From the NCBI RefSeq assembly GCF_002252445.1, contig NZ_NNRJ01000008.1:1-42171 (forward strand): 42,171 nt of DNA, written 5' to 3'. Below are positions 1 through 10,301 of the stretch, piece by piece (within the stretch, counting starts at the first letter, position 1; the number at the start of each line of letters is the position of its first letter). The translations under genes were made by a program, and so were the position numbers. Source of the stretch: Brucella thiophenivorans (GTDB taxonomy: Bacteria; Pseudomonadota; Alphaproteobacteria; Rhizobiales; Rhizobiaceae). A model generated the notes under the pieces. The model was given only the letters and a program-made list of their open reading frames with translations, did no database searches and was not told where the DNA came from.

Positions 1-71
1 TCTTTACTATTTTGTATTGCTCGACGGATTGCCTCAATCGTCGTGGCGCTGCCGTGTAGAACTTGTCCCAT
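1..71 (-). CDS. IS481-family transposase, N-terminal fragment
   Basis: ATG at 71-69 is preceded by a strong ribosome binding site (GGAGGG, seven bases upstream) and opens a frame that runs off the window after 23 codons. The peptide begins MGQVLHGSATTIEAIRRAIQ. I recognise this as the start of IS481-like transposases of Rhizobiales, which continue into a helix-turn-helix (LAKRYGINQKTVAKW type) and an rve/DDE integrase domain. Only the start is visible here, so catalytic residues cannot be checked. The family call rests on recall of this N-terminus. Confidence 0.7.
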   Translation of the reverse strand, partial: MGQVLHGSATTIEAIRRAIQNSK

Positions 72-127
72 AATGCATCCCTCCAAGTCTGAGAAAGTAT
101 TGCACCATCAAAACCTGGGATCAAACA
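1..127 (-). mobile_element. IS481-like insertion sequence, 5' end only
   Basis: The left edge holds the start of a transposase gene and the terminal sequence outside it. Read on the minus strand, the presumed terminus begins TGTTTGATCCCAGG at 127 and runs to the transposase start codon at 71. A 5'-TGT terminus is usual for IS481-type elements. The other end lies outside the window, so the terminal inverted repeat and target duplication cannot be verified. The boundary at 127/128 is inferred from the TGT and from the azlD stop lying just beyond it. Confidence 0.7.
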
Positions 128-129
128 TC

Positions 130-429
130 CTAAGCCGGGAAAAAATAGCGTAGTGCGATCAACAGCACTGCGCCTGCAAAAAACATCGTCATCATGCTGA
201 CGCGCAGCGAAAGCAGCACACAAAAGACGAGTACAAGCAGCTCTCGCCAGCCGTGATCAGATGCGGGTGCTGCCACAATCGCAGTCAGAACAGCGGCAGG
301 AACGGCATTGAGTGCTGCTTCGACGCGATAATGCACACGATCAAATCGCGATAAGATCAGGTGTCCACCAAATCGGGTGATATAGGTAAAGATCCCACCT
401 GCAAGAATGATCCAGATTGTCGTGGACAT
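130..429 (-). CDS. azlD: AzlD-family branched-chain amino acid export subunit
   Basis: This 99-residue, very hydrophobic protein has about four membrane segments and an N-terminal IWIILAGGIFTYITRFGG stretch typical of AzlD. AzlD is the small partner of AzlC in a two-component inner-membrane exporter of branched-chain amino acids or analogues; the substrate here is inferred from the family. It follows azlC after three bases (TAG-ACC-ATG), so the two are surely co-transcribed. The stop codon lies only two bases from the presumed end of the IS481-like element. The last residues could therefore differ from the ancestral protein, though the length is normal for the family. Confidence 0.88.
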   Translation of the reverse strand: MSTTIWIILAGGIFTYITRFGGHLILSRFDRVHYRVEAALNAVPAAVLTAIVAAPASDHGWRELLVLVFCVLLSLRVSMMTMFFAGAVLLIALRYFFPA

Positions 430-432
430 GGT

Positions 433-1155
433 CTATACCTCCCTTGCCTGCGGTTTTGCGAGAATTGCAGCAAGAATAACACCACCAGCAGCGCCCAGCG
501 TTACATGCCACGGGGAGCCTACAAATTTATAGGCCACAACCGCACAAATCGCACTCACGACCACCACAGGCCACCAATGCTGCCTATGACGAAAGCTCAT
601 CACCATGCCGAGAAAATAGATTGGCAGCAAGAAATCGATACCCAGCGCATAAGGATCGGTAATCAAATTGCCGAACAGCGCACCAACGAGCGTTTCTAGC
701 AACCAGCAAATATAGATAGTCAATCCCAGCCCCATATACCAGGCGAAGCTGATTTTCTTGCCTGCTTCACTGCGGATTTCGACCTCGGCATATTGCGGAT
801 CGACAAGCAGAAAGAAGGCGAGCGCCTTTTGCATGAAGGTAAAATGGCGAATGCGCCGGCCGACCGTCGCCGAATAAAGCACATGCCGGAAATTGACCGC
901 GAAAATCGACAGCACGATCATCCATGGCGCAATGTTCTGGCCAAATAGATCAAGCCCGACCATCTGGCTTGCACCGGCATAGATAATTCCGCTCATGAAG
1001 ATGGCTTCAGCGATGGTAAAACCGTTATCGATTGCTACCGCACCAAACAACAAACCGAACGGCGCGCCAGCTGCAACGATGGGCAAGCCACGTTTGACGC
1101 CGCCCCAGAAGTCGCTCCCTGCTGACGCCAGTGCTGGTCGAAAACCCTGATCCAC
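433..1155 (-). CDS. azlC: AzlC-family branched-chain amino acid exporter
   Basis: The protein is about 240 residues long with multiple membrane segments. It has the AzlC signature region: GLPIVAAGAPFGLLFGAVA, then a stretch with FMSGIIYAGASQMVGLDL, then FRHVLYSATVG. It is the large subunit of the AzlCD exporter. I place the start at GTG 1155-1153 because AGGAG lies eight bases upstream; a GTG nine bases further out (1164) sits directly against that same Shine-Dalgarno and is less likely. It is first in a two-gene operon with azlD. The 140 bases upstream contain the stem-loop of the preceding gene and AT-rich sequence where a promoter could sit; I see no clear -35/-10 pair. Confidence 0.88.
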   Translation of the reverse strand: MDQGFRPALASAGSDFWGGVKRGLPIVAAGAPFGLLFGAVAIDNGFTIAEAIFMSGIIYAGASQMVGLDLFGQNIAPWMIVLSIFAVNFRHVLYSATVGRRIRHFTFMQKALAFFLLVDPQYAEVEIRSEAGKKISFAWYMGLGLTIYICWLLETLVGALFGNLITDPYALGIDFLLPIYFLGMVMSFRHRQHWWPVVVVSAICAVVAYKFVGSPWHVTLGAAGGVILAAILAKPQAREV

Positions 1156-1252
1156 GAATATCACTCCTCACTCACGGAGTGCTTAGAGAATTTTCGGCCA
1201 AGTTGAAATCAATTTTCGATAAAAATCATACTATTAGAATGTACGCGCAGCA

Positions 1253-1288
1253 TTTCAGCACCACTGATAAAAACCAGTGATGCTGAAA
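1253..1288 (-). terminator. Stem-loop after the DUF2461 gene
   Basis: A 14-base stem (TTTCAGCACCACTG against CAGTGATGCTGAAA, one mismatch that becomes a wobble in one strand) closes an eight-base A-rich loop. It begins five bases after the stop of the DUF2461 gene, so it probably ends the long minus-strand dcw transcript. On the minus strand there is no U-run after the stem, so it may act as a 3' stabiliser rather than an intrinsic terminator. Confidence 0.55.
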
Positions 1289-1292
1289 TAAA

Positions 1293-1999
1293 TTATTCTG
1301 ATGCTTGCGGAACCGCGCCCTCAATCTTCTTGATCCAGTCAATCATCGGTCGTGACTGTTCAGAAAACTTGATAAGCCGGTCAGCAAGATCAGGCCGCGT
1401 GATGCTATCCGGGTCAATTTCCATCCGAACAGCGAAATGTCGGTTGCGAATGCCCTCAAGAAGATCAACATCGGTAACGGTTTCAAAGCCGCGCGGCGTG
1501 CGCTTTAAACGCTCGTTGTCGCTAATCTGCAAACCGCTTTTCTTGAGCTTAGCCAAAACCGCACGATATTCGTCCGGCTTTTCGACAACTGCTTCACGGA
1601 TAGCCTGAAGCAGCTCTTTTTTCGGCCCCCACCATGCCACACCAGCATAGCAATCGCGAATGCCCGGCAAACCGATACAAACATAAAAACAGCCGCTCTC
1701 GTCCCACTTCGCACCGGAATTGGACAGAAGCGCTGACAAATGCCGATTATAGGGCGCCTTGTCATGAGAGAAACGCGTGTCCCGCTTGATACGGAACTGA
1801 GACTTCACGCGATCACCTTTGAAAGGCAATCCGGCTTTTTCAAAGCGCGCCGTCAGCTCTTCAACCAGATCACCAAGCGGTTCTTTCAGATGCTCTTCAA
1901 ACAGGTCTTTGTTTTCAACGAACCACTCGCGGTTTTGATGAAAATCGAGCGCCTTGAGAAAGGGGATTGCCTTGTCGCCAAAACCTTTGAATGGGGCCA

Positions 2000-2000
<1 letters not shown>
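1293..2000 (-). CDS. DUF2461 family protein
   Basis: This 235-residue soluble protein has the features of DUF2461 (TIGR02453): FLKALDFHQNREWFVENKD near the N-terminus, then KSQFRIKRDTRFSHDKAPYN and a C-terminal region with RGFETV and NRHFAVRMEI. The biochemical function is unknown. I chose ATG 2000-1998 (MAPFKGFG) over the longer frame from 2027, because this ATG overlaps the ligA stop by one base (TAATG), a common coupling arrangement in this cluster. It is the last gene of the run that comes down from lpxC-bamD-recN-ligA. The genomic link to ligA and recN is only suggestive of a DNA-repair role. Confidence 0.85.
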
Positions 2001-4222
<2,222 letters not shown>

Positions 4223-4263
4223 CTACGAAAACAGCAAATCGCGCACAGACTGCTGACAACAGT

Positions 4264-5943
4264 TTAAATTGCCAGCGCACTATTCTCGGCAAGCAACCGC
4301 TCAGCCGCCTTGCGCGCTTCATCGGTGATGCTGGCACCTGCAAGCATACGCGCGATTTCTTCCTGCCGCTCATCGACACCAATCGAACGGATCGACGTGG
4401 ACATGCGATCTTCATTGGTCGCGGATTTCGCAATCAGGAAATGCGTGGATGCACGCGCGGCCACCTGCGGCGCATGGGTCACAGAAAGAACCTGCACACG
4501 CGATGACAACCGTGCCAAACGCTGTCCAATCGCATCAGCAACCGCTCCACCCACGCCCGTATCGATTTCATCGAACACAAGCGTCGGAGCCGATCCGCGA
4601 TCTGCAAGCGCAACTTTGAGCGCCAGTAGGAAACGCGATAATTCACCGCCCGAAGCAACTTTCATCATCGGGCCAGCACGGGTGCCAGGATTGGTGCGAA
4701 CCCAATATTCAACCGTATCAATGCCTTCAGCAGCACGCGCATTGGTATCCGTGGTCATTTCCACAATGAATTCGGCGCGCTCCAGCTTCAAAGCCGGAAG
4801 CTCTGCCATGACAGCGGCTTTGAGATGCTCAGCTGTATCGGTACGGCGTTCAGACAGAACCTTGGCAGCCTTATCATAAGAGGCGCGTGTTTCTGTTGCC
4901 TGTGCTTGCAACTGGATGAGCTTTTCTGCACCCGCATCAAGATCAGCAAGGTCCGCATCCATCTTGTCGCGCAAGGCGGGCAAGCCCTCAACAGCAACCG
5001 AATATTTACGCGCAGCAGCCCGCAGAGCAAACAGCCGCTCCTCGGTCTGTTCTAAAACACGTGGATCAAAATCAATTTCGCGCATCGCATTGTCGATACC
5101 ATCCTGCGCGAGCGCCAAGTGATTCAATGCTTCGTCGATTGCTTTGCAAACTGGCTCCAGCAAATGCGGCGCTTCCGGAATTTTACGCTCAAGACGACGC
5201 ACAAGACTTGCAAGGGTGGGCACCGGCGATCCATTGCCCGACAAAAGCTCGCCCGCTTCGTTGACGTCACCGGCAATCTTTTCCGACTTCATCATGATCG
5301 CGCGACGTTCTGCGAGTTCTTCCTCCTCGCCCGACTGAGGATCGAGCGTGGTGAGTTCTTCGACCGATGAGCGCAGATAATCGCCTTCGCGCTCGGCCTG
5401 CTCAACACGTGCGCGATGCTTGGACAAGGCGTTCTCGGCATCGCGCCACGCTTTATAGCGCTCGCGAACGGTTTGAGCTTCACCATCCAAACCACCAAAG
5501 GCATCCAGCAATGTGCGATGAAGATTGGTATCGATCAGCGCACGGTCATCATGCTGACCGTGGATTTCCACAAGCCGCTTACCCAGCTCGCGCAGCAGCG
5601 CAACACTTGCCGCCTGATCATTGATGAAAACACGTGTGCGTCCGTCGCCCATCTGAAGGCGGCGCAGGATGACATCGCCGTCATCGTCAAAACCGTTTTC
5701 GCTTAGGAATTTGCGGGCAGGATGTCCGCCCGGAACATCGAAAACCGCAGTCACCTGCCCCTGATCCGCGCCATGGCGAACCAGAGAAGCGTCGCCGCGC
5801 GCACCAAGCGCCAGCGACAACGAATCAAGCAGGATGGATTTACCAGCGCCGGTCTCGCCCGTAAGCACGGACAAGCCGGTTCTGAACTCGATGTCGAGCC
5901 GTTCAATCAGGACAATATCGCGGATCGACAGGTGCGACAGCAT
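4264..5943 (-). CDS. recN: DNA repair protein RecN
   Basis: RecN is an SMC-like ATPase that helps join broken chromosomes during double-strand-break repair. The 559-residue product opens with MLSHLSIRDIVLIERLDIEF and a Walker A motif GETGAGKS at about residues 29-36, followed by a Q-loop region. It then has a central coiled coil that is shorter than in SMC, the ABC signature (VASGGELSRFLLAL) and Walker B (LVFDEIDTGVGG). The length is normal for RecN. It follows bamD after 12 bases and precedes ligA. In many bacteria recN is under LexA; I see no convincing LexA box in the 12-base gap, so it is probably read from upstream. Confidence 0.96.
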   Translation of the reverse strand: MLSHLSIRDIVLIERLDIEFRTGLSVLTGETGAGKSILLDSLSLALGARGDASLVRHGADQGQVTAVFDVPGGHPARKFLSENGFDDDGDVILRRLQMGDGRTRVFINDQAASVALLRELGKRLVEIHGQHDDRALIDTNLHRTLLDAFGGLDGEAQTVRERYKAWRDAENALSKHRARVEQAEREGDYLRSSVEELTTLDPQSGEEEELAERRAIMMKSEKIAGDVNEAGELLSGNGSPVPTLASLVRRLERKIPEAPHLLEPVCKAIDEALNHLALAQDGIDNAMREIDFDPRVLEQTEERLFALRAAARKYSVAVEGLPALRDKMDADLADLDAGAEKLIQLQAQATETRASYDKAAKVLSERRTDTAEHLKAAVMAELPALKLERAEFIVEMTTDTNARAAEGIDTVEYWVRTNPGTRAGPMMKVASGGELSRFLLALKVALADRGSAPTLVFDEIDTGVGGAVADAIGQRLARLSSRVQVLSVTHAPQVAARASTHFLIAKSATNEDRMSTSIRSIGVDERQEEIARMLAGASITDEARKAAERLLAENSALAI

Positions 5944-5955
5944 GCGGGTATCGGC

Positions 5956-6819
5956 TTAAGCGCCGCCACCCGTGATCATTGCCGAAGCCTTGGCCAGCCA
6001 CGAACCGCCATTTTCACGCGGCTCAAGACCACCGCTCTGCAAGAGCTTGTAGCTATCCTTATACCAACGGCTATCCGGGAAGTTCTTTCCAAGCACCGAT
6101 GCTGCCATCTGCGCTTCTGATGTCAGACCCAGCGCATAATAGGCTTCGACCAGGCGAGCCAGTGCTTCTTCAACCTGACGGGTGTTGGAATATTCTTCCA
6201 CCACACCCCGGAAACGCTTGATCGCGGCCAGATATTCCTTGCGCTCAAGATAATAGCGGCCAATCTGCATTTCCTTGCCCGCAAGCTGATCGCGAGCAAC
6301 GCGGATTTTTGTCTTGGCATCGTCGGTGTATTCAGAATTCGGGAAGCGATCAACCACTTCCTGCATCGCAGCAATCGCACGACGACTTGCAGCCTGATCG
6401 CGGGTTACGTCAGGAATCTGACGGAAATAGCTCAGACCGATAATGTAATAAGCATAAGCCGATTCAGGCGAAGTCGGATAAAGTGTATTGTAACGTTTTG
6501 CCATGCTGACAGCTTCTTCATAATTACCCTGACGGTAATTTGTGAAGGCAGCCATGACGAGCGATTTACGCGCCCATTCGGTGTAAGGATGCTGGCGATC
6601 AACCGCAGCAAACTTCTTGGCAGCTTCGCCGAGGCGACCTGCATCAAGATTTGCAAGACCTTCATTGTAAGTCTTGTCCGCCGGATCAATCGTCTCAACG
6701 TACTTGGTCAGATCAATATCGTCATTTTTGCTGGCACATCCCGCAAGCGGAACAAAAACGGCAAGGGCGCCAACAATCAGCGCGGTCTTCGTCTTCACCG
6801 GGAAATTCGAACTCGTCAT
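5956..6819 (-). CDS. bamD: Outer membrane assembly lipoprotein BamD
   Basis: BamD is the essential lipoprotein of the BAM complex, which inserts beta-barrel proteins into the outer membrane. The signal peptide ends in a lipobox (PLAGC), and the mature part is a series of tetratricopeptide repeats, including [42 protein letters not shown] and [12 protein letters not shown] chose ATG 6819 (MTSSNFPVK), which has GGAG about eight bases upstream; a longer frame to 6873 would put an unusual 18-residue extension before the signal peptide. The upstream 425 bases separate it from lpxC, so it probably has its own promoter. It is followed by recN after 12 bases. Confidence 0.93.
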   Translation of the reverse strand: MTSSNFPVKTKTALIVGALAVFVPLAGCASKNDDIDLTKYVETIDPADKTYNEGLANLDAGRLGEAAKKFAAVDRQHPYTEWARKSLVMAAFTNYRQGNYEEAVSMAKRYNTLYPTSPESAYAYYIIGLSYFRQIPDVTRDQAASRRAIAAMQEVVDRFPNSEYTDDAKTKIRVARDQLAGKEMQIGRYYLERKEYLAAIKRFRGVVEEYSNTRQVEEALARLVEAYYALGLTSEAQMAASVLGKNFPDSRWYKDSYKLLQSGGLEPRENGGSWLAKASAMITGGGA

Positions 6820-7244
6820 GCGGTCTCCGGCCATCTGGCAACGTCTTTTCTGTCTGGAGTTCCATAAACACATGTGTTCACGGCTTTCTCCATTCTTTCC
6901 AATACATCAGCGTCAGCACTTAGGTAAACATAGCCGAGGCTGTTTTGGCAGTTCATAAACCACATGCTGGCGAAATCGGCAATCATCTAGCTGATCAATC
7001 GTCAGAAATTGGTATCATTAGAGCACGTCTTCCAAAAGCGGGCACCAGTTTTGGGTTAGAGACATGCGTTAAACAAAGATTTATCACCACGTAAAGCAAT
7101 ATCCGTGAAAACTAATGGCTTTGTCCTCGTCAAATGCGGAGGATTGGCTGCCAGTTTGCAACGCATATGCCGACTCAAAGCGAAGAAGACCCGGCGAACA
7201 CGGCCCAATTATGGCCATAAATGCTCAAGCGTGGCTTATAAGGC
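6820..7244. other. Intergenic region between lpxC and bamD
   Basis: No gene is supported in these 425 bases. The part next to bamD must hold its promoter and leader, but I see no clear -35/-10 pair. The middle holds a degraded copy of a RIME-like repeat (7018-7083). A 16-codon frame on the plus strand near 7170 has no ribosome binding site and is not called. The lpxC stop lies at the right edge; no strong intrinsic terminator is visible after it. Confidence 0.6.
7018..7083. repeat. Degraded RIME-like palindromic repeat, partial copy
   Basis: This stretch aligns with the left half of the full repeat at 29601-29703. Both start TTAGAGC, and both have an AAAAG core followed about ten bases later by CAGTTTT, then GCGTTAAA plus an A-rich tail. 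The right half with the closing inverted end is missing. Such elements are scattered between genes in Brucellaceae and other Rhizobiales. The copy sits between lpxC and bamD. Confidence 0.6.
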
Positions 7245-8183
7245 TTAAAGCGCCCAAGGCGCTGAAATATTTGGCCGAACAGCAATAAAATCGGAGCTGT
7301 CTGCATTGCGGCGCACACCGCTCGCTTCGACAATATCATAATTCGATTTGTCAGCCAGAAGGGCCTTCACGGTTTCAGCATTCAACCGGTGCCCACCACG
7401 ATAGGAGCGGAAGCAACCGATAAAAGGCAAACCTGCAAGCGCCAAATCACCAACCGCATCCAGTGTCTTGTGGCGCACAAATTCGTCCTGAAAGCGCAAT
7501 CCACCTGGATTGATAACGGAATTGTCGTCACCAATGACAAGCGAGTTATCAAGCGATGACCCCAGCGCCAGTCCTGCAGCCCATAAGCGCTCTACATCTT
7601 TCATGAAGCCGAAGGTGCGCGCGGTTGATAGTTCTTTGCGGAAAGTTTCTTCTGACATATCAGAAGCAAATTTCTGTCGACCAATCAGCGGGCATTCAAA
7701 ATCAATCTCGACTTCAAAGCGCGTCCCGGAATAAGGCTGAAACTCACCCCAAGAGCCCCCCCCTTCTAAGTGTACGGTCTTTAGAATGCGAATAAAACGA
7801 CGCTTTGTTTCCTGCTCAACGATTCCCGCTTCATCGAAAGCATCAATAAAACGTGCAGACGTTCCATCCAGAATTGGCACTTCGGGTCCATCGACTTCTA
7901 CAATCAGATTATCCAAGCCAAGCGCCGCAATCGCTGCCATCAAATGTTCAACAGTGTTGATACGCGCTTCCTGCGGTCCGAGTGCCGTGCAAAGATCGGT
8001 TGCGCCGATTTCGGAGACGTGAGCACGCATAGCACGTGCAGCCATTCCAAGATCTGAGCGCTGGAAGATTATTCCCGCATCTGTATCAGCCGGTTGAAAC
8101 GTCACCGACGCCGCGGCTCCGCCATGGACACCGACGCCAGACAGAGTAACCGCGCGACCAATTGTTTTCTGATAAGCGCTCAA
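7245..8183 (-). CDS. lpxC: UDP-3-O-acyl-N-acetylglucosamine deacetylase LpxC
   Basis: LpxC performs the first committed step of lipid A synthesis, a zinc-dependent deacetylation in the cytoplasm. The catalytic set is intact: E79-H80 in the TVEHLMAA motif, H238 and D242 in HKTLDAVGD, and H265 in GGHRLNAE. I place the start at TTG 8183-8181 (MSAYQKTIG), giving 312 residues. It has GGA about seven bases upstream, and the family begins at this point; the open frame to 8240 adds 19 hydrophobic residues with no family match. A TTG start suggests low translation of a dosage-sensitive enzyme. It is separated from ftsZ by a terminator and needs its own promoter in 8184-8416. Confidence 0.95.
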   Translation of the reverse strand: MSAYQKTIGRAVTLSGVGVHGGAAASVTFQPADTDAGIIFQRSDLGMAARAMRAHVSEIGATDLCTALGPQEARINTVEHLMAAIAALGLDNLIVEVDGPEVPILDGTSARFIDAFDEAGIVEQETKRRFIRILKTVHLEGGGSWGEFQPYSGTRFEVEIDFECPLIGRQKFASDMSEETFRKELSTARTFGFMKDVERLWAAGLALGSSLDNSLVIGDDNSVINPGGLRFQDEFVRHKTLDAVGDLALAGLPFIGCFRSYRGGHRLNAETVKALLADKSNYDIVEASGVRRNADSSDFIAVRPNISAPWAL

Positions 8184-8416
8184 AACAGGTCCATTCCATA
8201 TCAATAAGTCAGTTTGCAAAAACGCGCATAGCAAATTCACCAGCTTTTATCCGATTTCCAATAATCGAAAATAAATGGCGAAAATAGCGATTAACAAAAA
8301 AAACCGGTCCACGCTTTTATGCGAACCTTATCCTGCTAACTCGCTGAAAATAGTGATGCATGGTGACCAAACAAAATCACGCTTTCTTACGAAATATAAC
8401 CACGTGGGAGAATGCA

Positions 8417-8448
8417 AAAAAGCCGTGGGGATAAACCCACGGCTTTTT
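8417..8448 (-). terminator. Strong intrinsic terminator after ftsZ
   Basis: A perfect 13-base stem (AAAAAGCCGTGGG against CCCACGGCTTTTT) with a six-base loop lies 25 bases past the ftsZ stop. U-runs flank it in both directions, so it can work on either strand. It separates the ddl-ftsQAZ unit from lpxC. Confidence 0.92.
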
Positions 8449-8472
8449 CGATTTCAAAGTAGGATCAGAGGA

Positions 8473-10191
8473 TTAGTTCGACTGACGGCGCAGGAAGGCC
8501 GGGATTTCGAGCTGATCTTCTTCCGAAGCTGCACGCGGCTGCGGACGGCCCTGATCGTCAAGCTGGCCACGACGCGGTGCGTAGATGGAGCTATCCTGTG
8601 AAAGCGGACGGCGCTGATCTGGCTGTCGCATCGCTGGCTCACGCTGCTGTGCTGGTTCCAGACGAGCAGCTGGCTGCTCTTCTTCACGGCGCGACAGACC
8701 ACGGGTCAGGCGGGAAAGCAGGCCCATTGGTCCGCGTTCTTCCTGAACTGGTGGCTGAGGAGCAACGCGGCGTGCGTTGATTTCAGCCTGTGCTACCGGC
8801 GGGAAATCAGAAACGGCTGGCATACGTGGTGCAGGACGTGGCTCACGAGCGGGTTCTGCATGCATCTGCTGTGGCTGCTGGTAAGCCTGCGGCTGCATAG
8901 CATGTGCGGTCGCCTGATTGTTGATCATCTGCGGCTGAGGAGCGACTGGGCGAGCAACGGGTGCGCGTTCAAAGCTATCGGCAGCAGGTGCTTGGAAAAT
9001 GCGGCTCTGAGGACGGAAGTCTGGTGCAGATGATGCAGCAGGAGCAACTGTTGCAGCAGGCATTTCACTTTCAATCGACTGAGCAACCTGTGGAGCTGGT
9101 TCAGCCTGACGTGGCTGTTCGACAACTGGAGGGCGCAAAATGCCGTGCGGAGCCATAGGCTTAGCCTGTGCGGCTGGCTTTACTGGCTGACGAAATTCCA
9201 GCGGCGCCGGGGCCGCGTCTCCGATCTGCTTGTCGATGCCGGTCGCGACAACGGATACACGGATAACACCTTCGAGGCCTTCGTCGAAGGTAGCACCGAG
9301 GATAATGTTGGCTTCTGGATCAACTTCTTCACGGATACGCGTTGCAGCTTCGTCCACTTCAAACAAGGTCATGTCACGACCACCGGTGATCGAGATCAGG
9401 AGACCCTTCGCACCGCGCATTGAGGTCTCGTCAAGCAGCGGGTTGGCAATCGCAGCTTCAGCAGCAGCCATCGCACGGCCTTCGCCCGAAGCTTCGCCCG
9501 TGCCCATCATCGCCTTGCCCATTTCGCGCATAACCGAACGGACGTCAGCAAAGTCGAGGTTAATGAGGCCTTCCTTGACCATCAGATCGGTGATGCAGGC
9601 AACGCCCGAATAGAGCACCTGATCAGCCATTGCGAATGCATCAGCGAAGGTTGTCTTATCATTGGCGATGCGGAAGAGGTTCTGGTTTGGAATGACGATA
9701 AGCGTATCGACATTCTTCTGCAGTTCTTCGATGCCAAGCTCAGCCGTCTTCATGCGGCGAGCACCTTCGAAATGGAACGGCTTGGTAACGACGCCAACGG
9801 TGAGGATACCGCGTTCGCGTGCAGCGCGTGCCACAACAGGAGCAGCACCCGTACCAGTACCGCCGCCCATGCCGGCAGTGACGAAGCACATATGCGTGCC
9901 ATTGAGATGATCGACGATTTCGTCAATGCACTCTTCAGCGGCCGCACGGCCAACTTCAGGCTGCGAACCTGCGCCCAGACCCTCGGTGACAGCAGCACCA
10001 AGCTGGATCATGCGCTCCGACTTCGACATCGTCAAAGCCTGCGCATCGGTGTTTGCCACAACAAAATCCACACCGCGCAAACCGGCATTGATCATGTTGT
10101 TGACCGCGTTGCCGCCGCCGCCGCCCACACCAAATACGGTGATGCGAGGCTTCAGCTCGGTGATGTCCGGCTTTTGCAGATTAATGGTCAT
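8473..10191 (-). CDS. ftsZ: Cell division GTPase FtsZ
   Basis: FtsZ polymerises with GTP into the midcell Z-ring. The 572-residue protein has the tubulin signature [12 protein letters not shown] at about 107-118, the N-terminal [13 protein letters not shown] loop and the NLDFADV T7-loop region. A long P/Q/A-rich linker of roughly 230 residues (about 330-555) follows, and the C-terminal peptide [10 protein letters not shown] binds FtsA and other partners. A linker of this length is normal for Rhizobiales but several times longer than in Escherichia coli. The start ATG 10191 (MTINLQKP) has GAGGAACGAG just upstream. ftsA precedes it by 110 bases; the intervening leader contains a hairpin. A terminator follows. 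Confidence 0.98.
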   Translation of the reverse strand: MTINLQKPDITELKPRITVFGVGGGGGNAVNNMINAGLRGVDFVVANTDAQALTMSKSERMIQLGAAVTEGLGAGSQPEVGRAAAEECIDEIVDHLNGTHMCFVTAGMGGGTGTGAAPVVARAARERGILTVGVVTKPFHFEGARRMKTAELGIEELQKNVDTLIVIPNQNLFRIANDKTTFADAFAMADQVLYSGVACITDLMVKEGLINLDFADVRSVMREMGKAMMGTGEASGEGRAMAAAEAAIANPLLDETSMRGAKGLLISITGGRDMTLFEVDEAATRIREEVDPEANIILGATFDEGLEGVIRVSVVATGIDKQIGDAAPAPLEFRQPVKPAAQAKPMAPHGILRPPVVEQPRQAEPAPQVAQSIESEMPAATVAPAASSAPDFRPQSRIFQAPAADSFERAPVARPVAPQPQMINNQATAHAMQPQAYQQPQQMHAEPAREPRPAPRMPAVSDFPPVAQAEINARRVAPQPPVQEERGPMGLLSRLTRGLSRREEEQPAARLEPAQQREPAMRQPDQRRPLSQDSSIYAPRRGQLDDQGRPQPRAASEEDQLEIPAFLRRQSN

Positions 10192-10215
10192 GGTTCTCGT
10201 TCCTCTTAAGCCTCT

Positions 10216-10236
10216 CACCGCTTCGCCGCCGCGGTG
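10216..10236 (-). promoter_or_regulatory. GC-rich hairpin in the ftsZ leader
   Basis: CACCGC and GCGGTG form a perfect six-base stem around a nine-base loop about 25 bases before the ftsZ start codon, just above its Shine-Dalgarno. It could be an mRNA stabiliser, or a site that changes ftsZ translation relative to ftsA. No regulator is implied by the sequence alone. Confidence 0.4.
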
Positions 10237-10301
10237 CTAATTGGTTATTACGCTGATGGTTACGCCCACATCACGCAATCAAATCTCTACTCAATGTTTA
10301 C

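Noticed and set aside
361..699. Plus-strand open frame opposite azlC and azlD
   Set aside because: It runs antisense through two clear transporter genes, lacks a ribosome binding site and resembles no family.
7150..7220. Possible 16-codon plus-strand frame between lpxC and bamD
   Set aside because: There is no Shine-Dalgarno sequence and no terminator or conserved feature, so chance is the better explanation.
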